The position numbers and the translations under genes were made by a program. From Planctomycetota bacterium (GTDB lineage: Bacteria; Planctomycetota; Planctomycetia; Gemmatales; Gemmataceae), in NCBI GenBank assembly GCA_016191165.1, contig JACPPF010000167.1, positions 1 to 51,672 on the forward strand: a DNA stretch of 51,672 bases, in the 5' to 3' direction. Of this stretch, positions 22,321 to 31,008 are shown one piece after another. The notes under the pieces were generated by a model. It searched no databases. It was not told the DNA's origin and saw only the letters and a program-made list of their open reading frames with translations. Numbering within the stretch: the stretch's first letter is position 1; every line of letters starts with the position of its first letter.

Positions 22321-24243
22321 TTACTCCTTATTCGCGCCGCTTGACTTTTGGGGTAGTTTCGCGCGCGCCCGCATGATATCCAGCACCAAATCCGGTCGCC
22401 GCGCGTCGCGTTCCAGGTGCGGGTAGCGATCGCCGGCGGTGTAATCGAGCGTGACGTTACGGAAGAAATCCTGATTCTCCAGGAGTAGCCGCAGCTTCTG
22501 TTTGCTGGCAAGGGCGGCGCGCAGGCGTTCGGCGCTGAAGCGGCGGTCGTTGACGGCGAGCAGTTTCATGCCGGGACCGATGCGGGCCTTGTCGGCGAGC
22601 GAACCGGGCGTGATGTCGGTGATCTTGCCTTCCTCGGTGACGACAAAGCCAAGCGACGCGCTCAGATAGAGCGATTTCTCATCGGTTTCGCGCGCCTTGT
22701 AGAGTTCGCCCGGCCTGTCGCGATAGGTCAGCTTCCAGCCGGCCCGGGCGATGCCGTCAAGCGGGCCGTCGCCTTCGGTCACATTCAATCGGCGTTCCAG
22801 AAACGTGTTCCAGTCATTGGGTGCCACTTCGTTCAGGGTTTTCACGATGTCCTTGAACGCATAGGCCTTCACGCTTGGCTCCCCTCCCTTGCCGGAGAAG
22901 AACGCCCGGCAGAAATCGTCGAGGCAATTCTTGCCCCTGGATTTTTCGCGAATGAGCGTGTCAATGTCAAACCAGAGCAGGGCGCCTTCGTCATAGAAGT
23001 CAACGCCGCGCCGCCGGCTCGCCCAGTCGCCGCGCGCGAAATAGAGGTGCGGCGCCGCGACGGCCGTATCCTGGAGTGAACGCCAATCGCGTCCGCGCTG
23101 GAGTTTCGACCAGCTGGCGATATGGGCCCAGTTCTCGCGAGCAATCTCGGGAGTGTACAGTCCGCTGCGGGCGGTCAACACGAAGCCGAGGTATTGCGTC
23201 AGCCCCTCGTACACCCACAGAAGCTGGGTACGCATCGGCTTCTGGTAGTCGGGCAGGACGAGTCCCTCGGGCCGGCGATACTTGCCGTTCCAGGAATGGA
23301 CGAATTCGTGAGGCAACACCCAGGCGTGCCAGGTCTTGCGGTAAGTGTCGTCGGTCAGAAATTTCTCCGGCACGCGATTATCGCTGGACTCGTGATGCTC
23401 GATCGCGAAATGGTTGATGTGATCGCTCATCGCGACCAGGAAGCGGTAGGAGCGATAGTGGCGCGTGCCAAAAAGGGCGCCGGCTTCCAGCACGAGCCGT
23501 TCGTAGTGCCGCTTCAGTTCCGGCGCGAGCGTCAGGCCCGCGGCGCTGTCGCAGGCCAGGGTCAAATAGTGCGGCGGTCCCTGTGCGGGGCCGAGCGGAA
23601 TCTCCTGAAAGTGTTGTCCACACAGAACCGGCGAGTCGGCAAGCATTTCGAGCGACACCGTTTTGAAGGTGGTCTTGCCATCCTTTTCAGACGCGATCGG
23701 CAAGGCGGTCCCGAGTTTCCATCCTTGGGGCACGGTCATGTCGGCGTTGACGCGGAGATCGCCTACGGCATGTCCCTTGGGATAAACGAGCACGAGGTGC
23801 CAGTTGATCATCGCGAGTTTCGGGGTCATGCACGGCGCGGAGGAACCGAGGCCTCCACCCGCTTCCTTGGCCGAGCCGAGATATTCGAGCGCGACCTCCA
23901 GCATGTCAACGCCGTCGGGAATAACGCAATGAAACGAGTAAAGATCAAGCCCGTCGCGCCGCCAGGGCAACGGCGTCCCCTTCACGCGCAGCTTGAAACC
24001 GGCAAGATCGTTGATCGGGCCGTTGGGCGAGTGCTCCCCCTGAATCCACTTGGGATAATGCAACGTCAGCGGCCCCGGTTTGACCGGGATACGCATCGTT
24101 GCTCGCAGGAGCCGGCGCGGCGCCTCCGTGGCGTTGACGCTGATCTCCAGCGGGCGCGTGCTCGAGGGCTGGGCGGCCAGCGGTCCCGTGTGCAACGAAC
24201 AGGGCAAGACGAATCCGATGAAGAAAGCGATGTTGCGCGGCAT
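22321..24243 (-). CDS. Secreted M61 family (glycyl-aminopeptidase type) metallopeptidase with PDZ domain
   Basis: 640 residues from ATG 24243. A signal peptide (to about residue 25) is followed by the M61 N-terminal beta domain (FKLRVKGTPLPWRRDGLDLY). The zinc site is WVLPHEFVHSWNGKYRRPEGL, with HEFVH at about 312-316 and the family-specific WNGK after it; the usual third ligand Glu lies a little downstream in the LWVYEGLTQYLG helix. From about 530 to 600 there is a PDZ domain (GFVVTEEGKITDITPGSLAD ... IGPGMKLLAVNDRRF). The C-terminal FRNVTLDYTAGDRYPHLERD is the normal family end. The enzyme would act in the periplasm on N-terminal glycine or alanine substrates; the substrate is inferred from the family. 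Confidence 0.92.
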   Translation of the reverse strand: MPRNIAFFIGFVLPCSLHTGPLAAQPSSTRPLEISVNATEAPRRLLRATMRIPVKPGPLTLHYPKWIQGEHSPNGPINDLAGFKLRVKGTPLPWRRDGLDLYSFHCVIPDGVDMLEVALEYLGSAKEAGGGLGSSAPCMTPKLAMINWHLVLVYPKGHAVGDLRVNADMTVPQGWKLGTALPIASEKDGKTTFKTVSLEMLADSPVLCGQHFQEIPLGPAQGPPHYLTLACDSAAGLTLAPELKRHYERLVLEAGALFGTRHYRSYRFLVAMSDHINHFAIEHHESSDNRVPEKFLTDDTYRKTWHAWVLPHEFVHSWNGKYRRPEGLVLPDYQKPMRTQLLWVYEGLTQYLGFVLTARSGLYTPEIARENWAHIASWSKLQRGRDWRSLQDTAVAAPHLYFARGDWASRRRGVDFYDEGALLWFDIDTLIREKSRGKNCLDDFCRAFFSGKGGEPSVKAYAFKDIVKTLNEVAPNDWNTFLERRLNVTEGDGPLDGIARAGWKLTYRDRPGELYKARETDEKSLYLSASLGFVVTEEGKITDITPGSLADKARIGPGMKLLAVNDRRFSAERLRAALASKQKLRLLLENQDFFRNVTLDYTAGDRYPHLERDARRPDLVLDIMRARAKLPQKSSGANKE

Positions 24244-24322
24244 TTTCTTGGCTCCCGGGGAGGTGGAAATCTCACTCTATCGACCGGCGGCATCAAAAGC
24301 AAAAATCATCGACGAGCCGATG

Positions 24323-24370
24323 AGCTTGTCTCGGCGGTTTTCACGGCGGGGACAAGCCCCGCCGCTCGCT
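24323..24370. repeat. Short relative of the GCCGGGCTTGTCCC hairpin
   Basis: AGCTTGTCTCGGCGG (from 24323) and GGCGGGGACAAGCCCC form a shortened copy of the central hairpin found at 1867-2022, 29807-29885 and 34951-35084. It lies in the divergent gap between the M61 peptidase and the third Uma2 gene. Confidence 0.45.
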
Positions 24371-24477
24371 TGGTTCGTCCGCGAGGGCAAAAACGTCAGT
24401 TTCACCGTGTCTTGGGGAGGTACAATATGCGATAATGACTGAACGTTCCTGACCGTATCCGCAACGAGGCGATCAAG

Positions 24478-25155
24478 ATGGCAACCGTGACCGCATCCGC
24501 GCCGCCGCTCGTCAATGGTGATAGGCTATCACGCGATGAATTCCTGCGCCGGTGGAGCGAGCACCCTGAAACCAAACGGGCCGAGCTCATTGGTGGAATC
24601 GTTTACCTGGCCTCACCGGTAACTTTGGAACATGGAGATTCCGAGGGTGATCTGGGTTTGCTTCTCGGAACCTACGCTGCCCACACTCCGGGCGTCAAAC
24701 ATGCACACAACACCACGATTCTCATGGATGAAGATGCCCCGCAGCCGGACGTTCATCTTCGTATTCTGCCGGAATACGGCGGCGTTACCCGAAAAAAGGG
24801 AAAATTCCTCTGGGGTTCACCCGAATTGACTTCGGAGGTCTGCCTGACCAGCGCGGTCTACGATCTGCACCAGAAGCTCGAATTGTACGAGGAAGCCGGC
24901 GTCCAGGAATACCTGGCCGTCTTGATATATGAACGGGAGATCCGCTGGCACACGCTCACCAAGAAGGGATACCAGGCGATGGCGCCGGCTAGCGACAACC
25001 TATGGAAATCGAAAATCTTCCCCGGCCTTTGGCTCGATGGTCAGGCCTTGCTTGCACATGACTCTGGCAAGATCCTCGCTACGCTTCAAAAAGGCTTGCA
25101 ATCGCTGGAGCATGCTGATTTCGTGAAAAAACTCGCCAAGAAAAAAGGAAAATGA
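24478..25155 (+). CDS. Uma2 family (DUF820) putative endonuclease, copy 3
   Basis: 225 residues from ATG 24478. The pattern follows the family: SRDEFLRRWSEHPETKRAELIGGIVYLASPVTLEHG, then QPDVHLRI (catalytic Asp), WGSPELTSEVCLTSAVYDLHQKLELYEEAGVQEYLAV with the SEV glutamate, and IFPGLWLD near the end. The usual 'VEV' strand is SEV here and the C-terminal tail is longer, with KKLAKKKGK. The stop is 3 bp before the next ATG (25159), so it is probably co-transcribed with the UGA-interrupted thioredoxin-like gene. Role unknown. Confidence 0.88.
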   Translation: MATVTASAPPLVNGDRLSRDEFLRRWSEHPETKRAELIGGIVYLASPVTLEHGDSEGDLGLLLGTYAAHTPGVKHAHNTTILMDEDAPQPDVHLRILPEYGGVTRKKGKFLWGSPELTSEVCLTSAVYDLHQKLELYEEAGVQEYLAVLIYEREIRWHTLTKKGYQAMAPASDNLWKSKIFPGLWLDGQALLAHDSGKILATLQKGLQSLEHADFVKKLAKKKGK

Positions 25156-25158
25156 ACC

Positions 25159-26412
25159 ATGTTAAAACTCGTTGTTCCCACCTGGGCAGGCCTGATGCTC
25201 GCGGTCTTTGCGTTACACGCCGCCGAGCCAATCAAGCCGGCGCAGTTTGAAAAACTGCACGCGCTGATCAAGCCGCAGGCGCATGAAGAGAAGTACATGC
25301 AAATCCCCTGGCTGACCAGTCTTTGGGAAGCCAGGCAGCAGGCGGCCAAGGAGGGCAAGCCGATACTGCTTTGGGAAATGGACGGTCACCCGCTCGGCTG
25401 CGTCTGAAACAACGGTGTCGTGGGCCGTGAGCTCACCTTTGCCGATCCGCGCATCATTCGACTGGTCAAAGAGAACTTCGTCGCCGTCGCCGCTGACGAT
25501 TGGTTCCAACGTCGCCGAAAGGACGCTGAGGGCGATTTCTTCCGCAAGGTTGCCAATCAGGGGCCGCGCAAGGGGCAGGGGGGAAGCACCCGGCAGGGCA
25601 TCTACACCCTTACCGCGGACGGCAAGCTGTTGCAGTATCGCAACCATCAAGACGCGGACATCATGCACGGCTTCCTGAAAACCTCCCTGGCGGCGTGGAA
25701 TCGGCTGCCCGCCGTCACGCGCGCGAAGGGCAGCGTGGAGGTTGCCCCGTTGAAAGCGATCGATCCGCGTTTCGCGCCCACGCTGCCCAAAGGTGCAGTT
25801 ATCGTAAACGTTCACGCTCGCATCCTAGACCGGCAGGATGATTTCTACTGTCACGGAACCTGCCGATTCCCCGGTGGGCAACGCGCGTCGCACGACCACC
25901 TGTGGATTCGTGCCGAGGAGTTGCGTGCCCTGATGCCTGCCAACCCACGTCAGGGCCAGGAGATCGCGATTCCCGCCAAGCTGATCTACCGCATTGCCCG
26001 GTATCACCTCGTTGACAACACGCGCGGCGAACCGCCGATGTGGACGCGGCGCGACGTGCGGAAGGCCGACATGAAGCTCATGATCGAGAGCATTGATAAG
26101 AGGGAGGTCCGACTCAAACTAATGGGATCATTCCTGTTGGCAACGGACGCGGATGTGAAGTTGGCCAAGCGGGGTTATGACGTCGCGCTCCTCGGCGACC
26201 TTCGCTACGATCCGGAGCGGAAGAAGCTGACGCGATTTGACATTGTCGCCCTCGGCGGGCACTGGGGCCAGGGAACGTATACCGGCGGCGCCCGACTTGG
26301 CCGCATGCCGTTCGGCGTGGCCTTCGAGTTGGCCGACCCAAACCGCCCGGCTGACCGTGTGCCACCCCAGTTCATCCGCGAGGGCGGCGACTACTACAAC
26401 GCAGAGCGATAA
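25159..26412 (+). CDS. Thioredoxin-like exported protein with in-frame UGA: selenoprotein candidate or nonsense-split gene
   Basis: The frame is continuous over 418 codons except for a TGA at 25405-25407 (codon 83). Before it: a signal peptide (MLKLVVPTWAGLMLAVFALHAAE) and a thioredoxin-fold-like stretch, AARQQ-type helix WEARQQAAKEGKPILLWEMDG ending HPLGCV; after it: NNGVVGRELTFADPRIIRLVKENFVAVAAD, the next helix and strand of such a fold. The site reads GCV-UGA-N, where a redox-active cysteine or selenocysteine would be expected in a thioredoxin-like loop. The later part (about 110-417) is beta-rich and of unknown function. If the UGA is a stop, the product is 82 residues and the rest could only start at GTG 25420 with no leader. 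A cysteine-to-stop mutation is the alternative. Confidence 0.7.
25405..25407 (+). other. In-frame UGA at codon 83
   Basis: TGC GTC TGA AAC AAC in frame. Starting seven bases after the UGA, GGTG (25414-25417) can pair with CACC (25434-25437) around a GC-rich core, leaving room for a bacterial SECIS-like stem-loop; I cannot fold it, so this is only permissive. Confidence 0.55.
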
Positions 26413-26426
26413 CGAAATGTTGCCAC

Positions 26427-26632
26427 GCCGGGCTATCCCCGGCAAGTTTCTTACAGACAGATGCGCAAATAGCGCAACCTTTACCTTTCTGGTTCCCAAA
26501 CTCTGTTTGGGAACCCACGAAGGCGAAACTCTGTTACGCGAGATAAATGCCGCATCGAAACGGAGTTTCCCAACGTGCGTTCCCAACCAGAGTTTGGGAA
26601 CGAGGGCCGGGCTATCCCCGGCAAGGTTCTTA
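26427..26632. repeat. Composite palindrome island flanked by 26-bp direct repeats
   Basis: CGGGCTATCCCCGGCAAG with a shared TTCTTA tail occurs near 26429 and again near 26608 in the same orientation. Between them lie GGTTCCCAAACTCTGTTTGG (from 26491), its inverted relative ending at 26603, and a third pair GCGAAACTCTGTTACGCG against AAACGGAGTTTCCC. Each inner unit is a hairpin, so the island could fold into several. It fills the gap between the UGA-split gene and the SMP-30 gene. Confidence 0.7.
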
Positions 26633-26661
26633 GCATCGAAAAACCTACAGGGATCCTCAAC

Positions 26662-27672
26662 ATGCGCCGCATCATCGCACTTTCGTTACTGACGTTTCCA
26701 GGCGTCCTTTGCGCTCAGGACGCCAAAATCTTCGAACCTGGGGCAAAACTCAAGGTCGAAGCCGAGGGTGAAGGGGCCGGCGAAGGGCCGGCCTGGCACC
26801 CCAAACTTGGCATCCTTACCAGTGGGAACAACGGGCATATCCAGCGCCTCGGACTCGACGGCAAGGTCAGCATCTGGCGGAAAAACGCCGGCACCAATGG
26901 GCTACTCTTCGATTCCCAGGGCAATCTTGTGGCATGCGAACACGTCGCCCGGCGCGTCACGCGCACCGATCCCAAAGGAAACGTGACCGTGCTGACCGAC
27001 CAATACGACGGCAAGCGCTACAACAATCCCAACGATCTCACCATCGATTCCAAGGGCCGCATCTACTTCACCGACCCGCGCTACGGTCCGCGCGACGGCA
27101 TGGAGATCCGCGATGCCAAAGGGCGAACCATCGAGGGCGTTTATCGCATCGATCCGCCTTCACCCCCGACTCCTTTCCCAAAGGGAGCAAAAATATGGAA
27201 GGTGATTCGCATCATCGGCCGCGAACTCGATCGACCCAATGGCATCCTGGTTTCTCCGGGCGACAAATATCTCTTTGTCGCGGACAATAACAACAACTCG
27301 CTTGACGGCGCCCGAAAACTCTGGCGATTCGATCTCAAAAAAAATGGCGCCGTCGACCTCGCCAGCAAGAAGCTCCTGTATGACTGGGGTCTGGGCCGTG
27401 GTCCCGATGGGCTGAAGCAGGATCGTGAAGGCCGCCTGTATGTCGCGGGCGGATTGAACAAGCCGAATAAGTTTGAACCGGCCAAGGACAAGAAAGCCGG
27501 TATCTACGTCTTCAGCCCCGAGGGGAGACTGCTGACCTTCCTGCCAGTGCCGCGCGACGAAGTCACCAACTGCGCCTTCGGCGGCGCCGATCTCAAGACG
27601 CTGTACATCACCGGTGGCGGGACGCTATACAGCATTCGCACGACGACGCCGGGACGGGTGCTTTTCCCGTAG
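26662..27672 (+). CDS. Exported SMP-30/gluconolactonase family protein, copy 1
   Basis: 336 residues from ATG 26662, with AGGGA upstream; a signal peptide (MRRIIALSLLTFPGVLCAQ) follows. Beta-propeller blades of the SMP-30 family are clear: EGPAWHP, TNGLLFDSQGNLVACEH, the metal-site motif NNPNDLTIDSKGRIYFTDPRYG, RPNGILVSPGDKYLFVADN with the catalytic/metal Asp, and GPDGLKQDREGRLYVAGG. Members hydrolyse sugar lactones or organophosphate-like esters with a divalent metal. Between blades 3 and 4 the protein contains PSPPTPFPKG, encoded by a short palindromic repeat shared with the second SMP-30 gene at 33259. Located outside the cytoplasm. Confidence 0.9.
   Translation: MRRIIALSLLTFPGVLCAQDAKIFEPGAKLKVEAEGEGAGEGPAWHPKLGILTSGNNGHIQRLGLDGKVSIWRKNAGTNGLLFDSQGNLVACEHVARRVTRTDPKGNVTVLTDQYDGKRYNNPNDLTIDSKGRIYFTDPRYGPRDGMEIRDAKGRTIEGVYRIDPPSPPTPFPKGAKIWKVIRIIGRELDRPNGILVSPGDKYLFVADNNNNSLDGARKLWRFDLKKNGAVDLASKKLLYDWGLGRGPDGLKQDREGRLYVAGGLNKPNKFEPAKDKKAGIYVFSPEGRLLTFLPVPRDEVTNCAFGGADLKTLYITGGGTLYSIRTTTPGRVLFP
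27160..27186 (+). repeat. Short palindromic repeat inside the SMP-30 gene (copy 1)
   Basis: The 18-bp ACTCCTTTCCCAAAGGGA at 27169-27186 is identical to 33802-33819 in the other SMP-30 gene. It encodes SPPTPFPKG in the same frame in both. Variants of this coding repeat are known from many unrelated bacterial proteins. Confidence 0.6.
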
Positions 27673-27753
27673 AAGCATTCGGTTTGGCACTCGCCAGGCG
27701 CCACGCGATCGCCATGCTGCGAGCGGCTTTGCGTAGAAGGTAGAATGCGTCCG

Positions 27754-27762
27754 TGATACAAT
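27754..27762 (+). promoter_or_regulatory. Extended -10 promoter candidate for the acetolactate synthase gene
   Basis: TGATACAAT (27754-27762) is an extended -10 box (TG-N-TACAAT), 43 bp before the ATG at 27806. The -35 position has only weak similarity, as expected for an extended -10 promoter. Confidence 0.45.
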
Positions 27763-27805
27763 ACCACCTAACGATTTTTACCGAAAAGGCCGCGAGATCC
27801 GCATC

Positions 27806-29593
27806 ATGGCTAACAAACCACTCCAACCCCTGTCCGGCGCCGATATCCTGGTCCAGTGCCTGGTGAATCACGGCGTCGATACGGTGTTTGCCTATCCCGG
27901 CGGGGCGTCGATGCCGATTCATCAGGCGCTCACGCGGTTCCAATCGCAGCTTCGCACGATTCTGCCCCGGCACGAGCAAGGCGGCGGATTCATGGCCGAG
28001 GGTTATGCGCGCAGCACCGGGCGCGTCGGCGTGTGTATCGCGACCAGCGGTCCGGGAGCGACCAACTTCGTCACCTGTCTCGCCGACGCCAAGATGGATT
28101 CGATCCCGATCATCGCCATCACCGGACAGGTTGGTACGCAGGTAATCGGCACCGACGCCTTTCAGGAGACGCCGATTGTCGAGGTGAGTCGTCCGGTCAC
28201 TAAACACCATTACCTGGTGCAGCGAACCGAGGACATCGCGCGTGTAATGAAGGAAGCGTTTCATATCGCGACCACCGGTCGCCCGGGCCCGGTCATTGTC
28301 GATATCCCGAAGGACGTACAAAATCGGTGCATCGCCCCCGATTTCGATCCGCCCATGAACCTACCGGGCTACAAGCCGCAGCGGCACGCGACGCGCGACC
28401 AGCTCGAGCAGATCTTCGCGCTCATTCGCCAGAGCCAGCGGCCCATCCTTTATGCGGGGGGTGGCATCATCGCCGCCGGCGCGGCGCCCTTGCTCAAGGC
28501 GTTTGCCGAGAAGACGGGGATCCCCGTCGCCCTCACCGTGCATGGGCTAGGTGCTTTTCCCAGTAAGCACTATCTCTGCCTGCAAATGCTTGGCATGCAC
28601 GGCACGATCTACGCCAACTACGCGATCAACGAGGCCGACTTGCTGCTCGCCTTTGGCGTCCGCTTCGACGACCGCGTCACGGGCAAGGTGAGCGAGTTCG
28701 CCAAGCATGGCAAGATCGTGCACATCGACATCGACCCGTCCGAGATCAACAAGATCAAGACGGCGACGCTGCCAATCTGTGGCGATGTCGGCGACGCGCT
28801 GCGCGAGATGTTGAAGATGATGGACGAGAATCCGGCTTTGTTGGCCCCGACCTCCGGCCCGTCACGGGGCTCGGCTCGCCCAGGGGGCGAGGGGCGATAC
28901 GCGGCGTGGATGCAGCAGATCGATCGGTGGCGCGATGACGAACCCCTGAAATTCGCCGACCGCGACGACGCCATTGTCCCGCAATACGCGATCCAACGCC
29001 TTTGGGAAATCGTGCGCGACCGCGGCGCGTTGCCAAACACCATCGTGACTACCGGTGTTGGCCAACACCAGATGTGGACCGCGCAATACTGGCATTTCGA
29101 CACGCCGCGCAACTGGTTCACCTCGGGCGGCCTGGGCTCGATGGGCTTCGGCCTGCCCGCGGCGATGGGGGCCCAGGCGGCGCATCCGCTCAAGACCGTG
29201 ATCGACATCGACGGCGACGGCAGCTTCCTCATGAACATCCAGGAGTTGGCCTGCGCCTTCACCGAAAAGTTGCCCGTGAAGATCCTGCTGCTCAACAATC
29301 AACATCTCGGCATGGTGATGCAGTGGGAGGATCGGTTCTACGAAAGCAACCGCGCCCACACCTACCTCGGCGCGGGATTCGAGCATGAGCCATATCCCGA
29401 CTTCGTCGCGATTGCCAAGGGGTTCCGTTGCGGCGGCGAGAGTATTTCACGTAAGGAAGACCTGGATGGGGCTCTGAACGAAATGCTGAATAGCAAAGGC
29501 CCCTATGTTCTGAACGTGCTGACGCCCTACCAGGAACACGTGCTGCCGATGATCCCCGGCGGGATGTCGGTGAAGGACATCATCAAGGCGTAA
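27806..29593 (+). CDS. ilvB: Acetolactate synthase large subunit
   Basis: 595 residues from ATG 27806. The three-domain thiamine-diphosphate fold is intact: N-terminal [13 protein letters not shown] and the activating glutamate in [13 protein letters not shown] (E57), the central FAD domain with [15 protein letters not shown], and the C-terminal binding motif [14 protein letters not shown] ... LLNNQHLGM. It condenses two pyruvates, or pyruvate with 2-oxobutyrate, in branched-chain amino acid synthesis. The length and features match biosynthetic (FAD-containing) enzymes. No small regulatory subunit (ilvN) is adjacent, so it must be elsewhere. A Ser/Gly/Arg-rich insertion ([15 protein letters not shown]) lies near residue 355, perhaps another repeat-derived loop. 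Confidence 0.95.
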   Translation: MANKPLQPLSGADILVQCLVNHGVDTVFAYPGGASMPIHQALTRFQSQLRTILPRHEQGGGFMAEGYARSTGRVGVCIATSGPGATNFVTCLADAKMDSIPIIAITGQVGTQVIGTDAFQETPIVEVSRPVTKHHYLVQRTEDIARVMKEAFHIATTGRPGPVIVDIPKDVQNRCIAPDFDPPMNLPGYKPQRHATRDQLEQIFALIRQSQRPILYAGGGIIAAGAAPLLKAFAEKTGIPVALTVHGLGAFPSKHYLCLQMLGMHGTIYANYAINEADLLLAFGVRFDDRVTGKVSEFAKHGKIVHIDIDPSEINKIKTATLPICGDVGDALREMLKMMDENPALLAPTSGPSRGSARPGGEGRYAAWMQQIDRWRDDEPLKFADRDDAIVPQYAIQRLWEIVRDRGALPNTIVTTGVGQHQMWTAQYWHFDTPRNWFTSGGLGSMGFGLPAAMGAQAAHPLKTVIDIDGDGSFLMNIQELACAFTEKLPVKILLLNNQHLGMVMQWEDRFYESNRAHTYLGAGFEHEPYPDFVAIAKGFRCGGESISRKEDLDGALNEMLNSKGPYVLNVLTPYQEHVLPMIPGGMSVKDIIKA

Positions 29594-29623
29594 GCACAAT
29601 ACCGAACGTCAAGAAGATGGATA

Positions 29624-29692
29624 CCAGCTCCACGCGCAAGCGTGGGGTTTGGGCAGCGTCCGAAAACCCCCAGCTTGCGCTGGGGGGATGGT
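29624..29692. repeat. Palindrome of the GCGCAAGC family
   Basis: CCACGCGCAAGCGTGGGGTTT has an imperfect reverse complement, AAACCCCCAGCTTGCGCTGG, in the second half. It lies 30 bp past the acetolactate synthase stop and may serve as its terminator. Confidence 0.65.
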
Positions 29693-29724
29693 CGTGTGCT
29701 CTTCAACGAAAGGTTTTGTAGCTT

Positions 29725-29787
29725 GTAGGGTGCGTCGAAAACGCACCGGGCCTCGCGAGACCGCGGTGCATCTTCGACGCACCCTAC
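29725..29787. repeat. Palindrome of the GTAGGGTGCGTCGA family
   Basis: GTAGGGTGCGTCGAAAACGC (from 29725) is mirrored by a 27-base arm (29761-29787) ending TCTTCGACGCACCCTAC. The sequence differs from the two neighbouring palindromes, so these are three separate element types side by side. Confidence 0.75.
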
Positions 29788-29806
29788 GGGCCCACGGGGC
29801 TAGGGT

Positions 29807-29885
29807 AGCGAGCCGCCGGGCTTGTCCCGGCGGTGAACAAACACCGTATCGGCATGTACCGCGGGGACACGCCCGGCGGCTCGCT
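29807..29885. repeat. Hairpin of the AGCGAGCCGCCGGGCTTGTCCC family
   Basis: AGCGAGCCGCCGGGCTTGTC (from 29807) faces a complementary arm ending CGCCCGGCGGCTCGCT (to 29885). The arms match the centre of the element at 1867-2022, but the CTGGTTCAA termini of that element are missing, so this is either a truncated copy or the autonomous hairpin. Confidence 0.7.
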
Positions 29886-29967
29886 GGGACAAATCGTGGC
29901 AATCGACGACTCCGCAAGAACTTGCGACGCGATTACGACTTTTCACTTGTTCCGCGCCGGTTATTCG

Positions 29968-30840
29968 TCACGGCGCCAATCCCAAATTCTTCAACACCTC
30001 CGCGCTGGACGGCACCCGATTCAAGCAATAGAAGTGAAACCCCGCAACGCGGTTTAATAGCTTTGCGCAGATCTCCGTGCAAACTTCCACGCCATACTTG
30101 CGCACCGATTCGTCGTCGTGGGCGTACTGCTCGATCTTCTTGTAGATCGGGCTGGGCAGCCGCGATCCGCATAGCGACGTAAACCGCTTGATCTGGGAAG
30201 CATTGAGGAAAGGCAAAATGCCCGGGATGATTGGCACTTTCACATTTCGCTTGTTGCGCAGGTAATCTTCCATATCCAGAAAATGGCTCCAGTCATAGAA
30301 GAGCTGGGTGATGAGAAACTCGGCGCCGGCTTCCACCTTTTCCGCGGCGTAATCCCAATCCTGATGTTTGCAACGTGCTTCGACGTGGCCTTCGGGATAG
30401 CAGGCGGCGCCGATGCCGATGTCGGATCGCCCGCGGATGAAGCGCACCAGATCGGTCGCGTTGCCGAAGCCGCCTTCGACGGCATGGAACTCCGTTTGAT
30501 CCTTGGGTGGATCGCCGCGCAGGGCGAGGACGTTCTCGAAGCCGAGTTTGAGGACTTCATCGAGGAAGTCGCCGAGCATTTCTTGCGTGGAGCCGACGCA
30601 GGTGAGGTGAGGCATCGACTCGATACCATGCTGCTCGCGGATGCGCTGGACGATGCGTGTGGTCGTGCCGCGCGTGCTGCCGCCGGCGCCGTAGGTGACC
30701 GAGATGAACGAGGGCTGGAGCGCCTTGAGTCCGGGAACGGTGTCGCGGAAAAGCGTCTCCTCCGCGTCCACGTTTTTGGGCGGAAAGAACTCGAAGGAGA
30801 TGGTGGGCACCGGGCGGTCGTAAAGGTCGCGGATTCGCAA
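29968..30840 (-). CDS. metF: Methylenetetrahydrofolate reductase
   Basis: 290 residues from TTG 30840, with AGGGGGG about nine bases upstream. The MetF signature is present from the start: VPTISFEFFPPKN, FISVTYGAGGSTRGTT, PHLTCVGSTQEM, NVLALRGDPP, CYPEGH, the FFP-type ITQLFYDWSHF motif and the VPIIPGILPF segment. The enzyme reduces 5,10-methylene-THF to 5-methyl-THF with FAD and feeds methionine synthesis. The length is normal. The gene stands alone, with palindromes downstream and a divergent peptidase gene upstream. Confidence 0.95.
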   Translation of the reverse strand: MRIRDLYDRPVPTISFEFFPPKNVDAEETLFRDTVPGLKALQPSFISVTYGAGGSTRGTTTRIVQRIREQHGIESMPHLTCVGSTQEMLGDFLDEVLKLGFENVLALRGDPPKDQTEFHAVEGGFGNATDLVRFIRGRSDIGIGAACYPEGHVEARCKHQDWDYAAEKVEAGAEFLITQLFYDWSHFLDMEDYLRNKRNVKVPIIPGILPFLNASQIKRFTSLCGSRLPSPIYKKIEQYAHDDESVRKYGVEVCTEICAKLLNRVAGFHFYCLNRVPSSAEVLKNLGLAP

Positions 30841-31008
30841 GCGGATTCCCCCCTTGTCGTTGCCAAACGCCTTTTCGTGGCGGCTGGTTGTTATGGAACC
30901 TCAATTATTTTATGGGTTGGTCCGGAAAAAAACGGCGGAATTTTTCTACGCAGCGAATGGTGTACTGGTTACACTGGTGCGAAATCGCTTTCTCGTCGCG
31001 AGGTTTCC

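Noticed and set aside
22321-24435. Plus-strand open frame of 437 codons opposite the M61 peptidase
   Set aside because: Shadow of the peptidase gene, which has HEFVH, PDZ domain and signal peptide on the other strand.
26427-26632. CRISPR-like array because of repeated units
   Set aside because: The units are inverted as well as direct, spacing is irregular, and no cas gene is present.
29649-30182. Plus-strand open frame of 177 codons over the palindrome cluster
   Set aside because: Consists of element sequence plus the antisense of metF.
30283-31008. N-terminal extension of the M48 peptidase by 242 codons
   Set aside because: It overlaps metF antisense; the ATG at 31009 gives a proper signal peptide and ribosome site.
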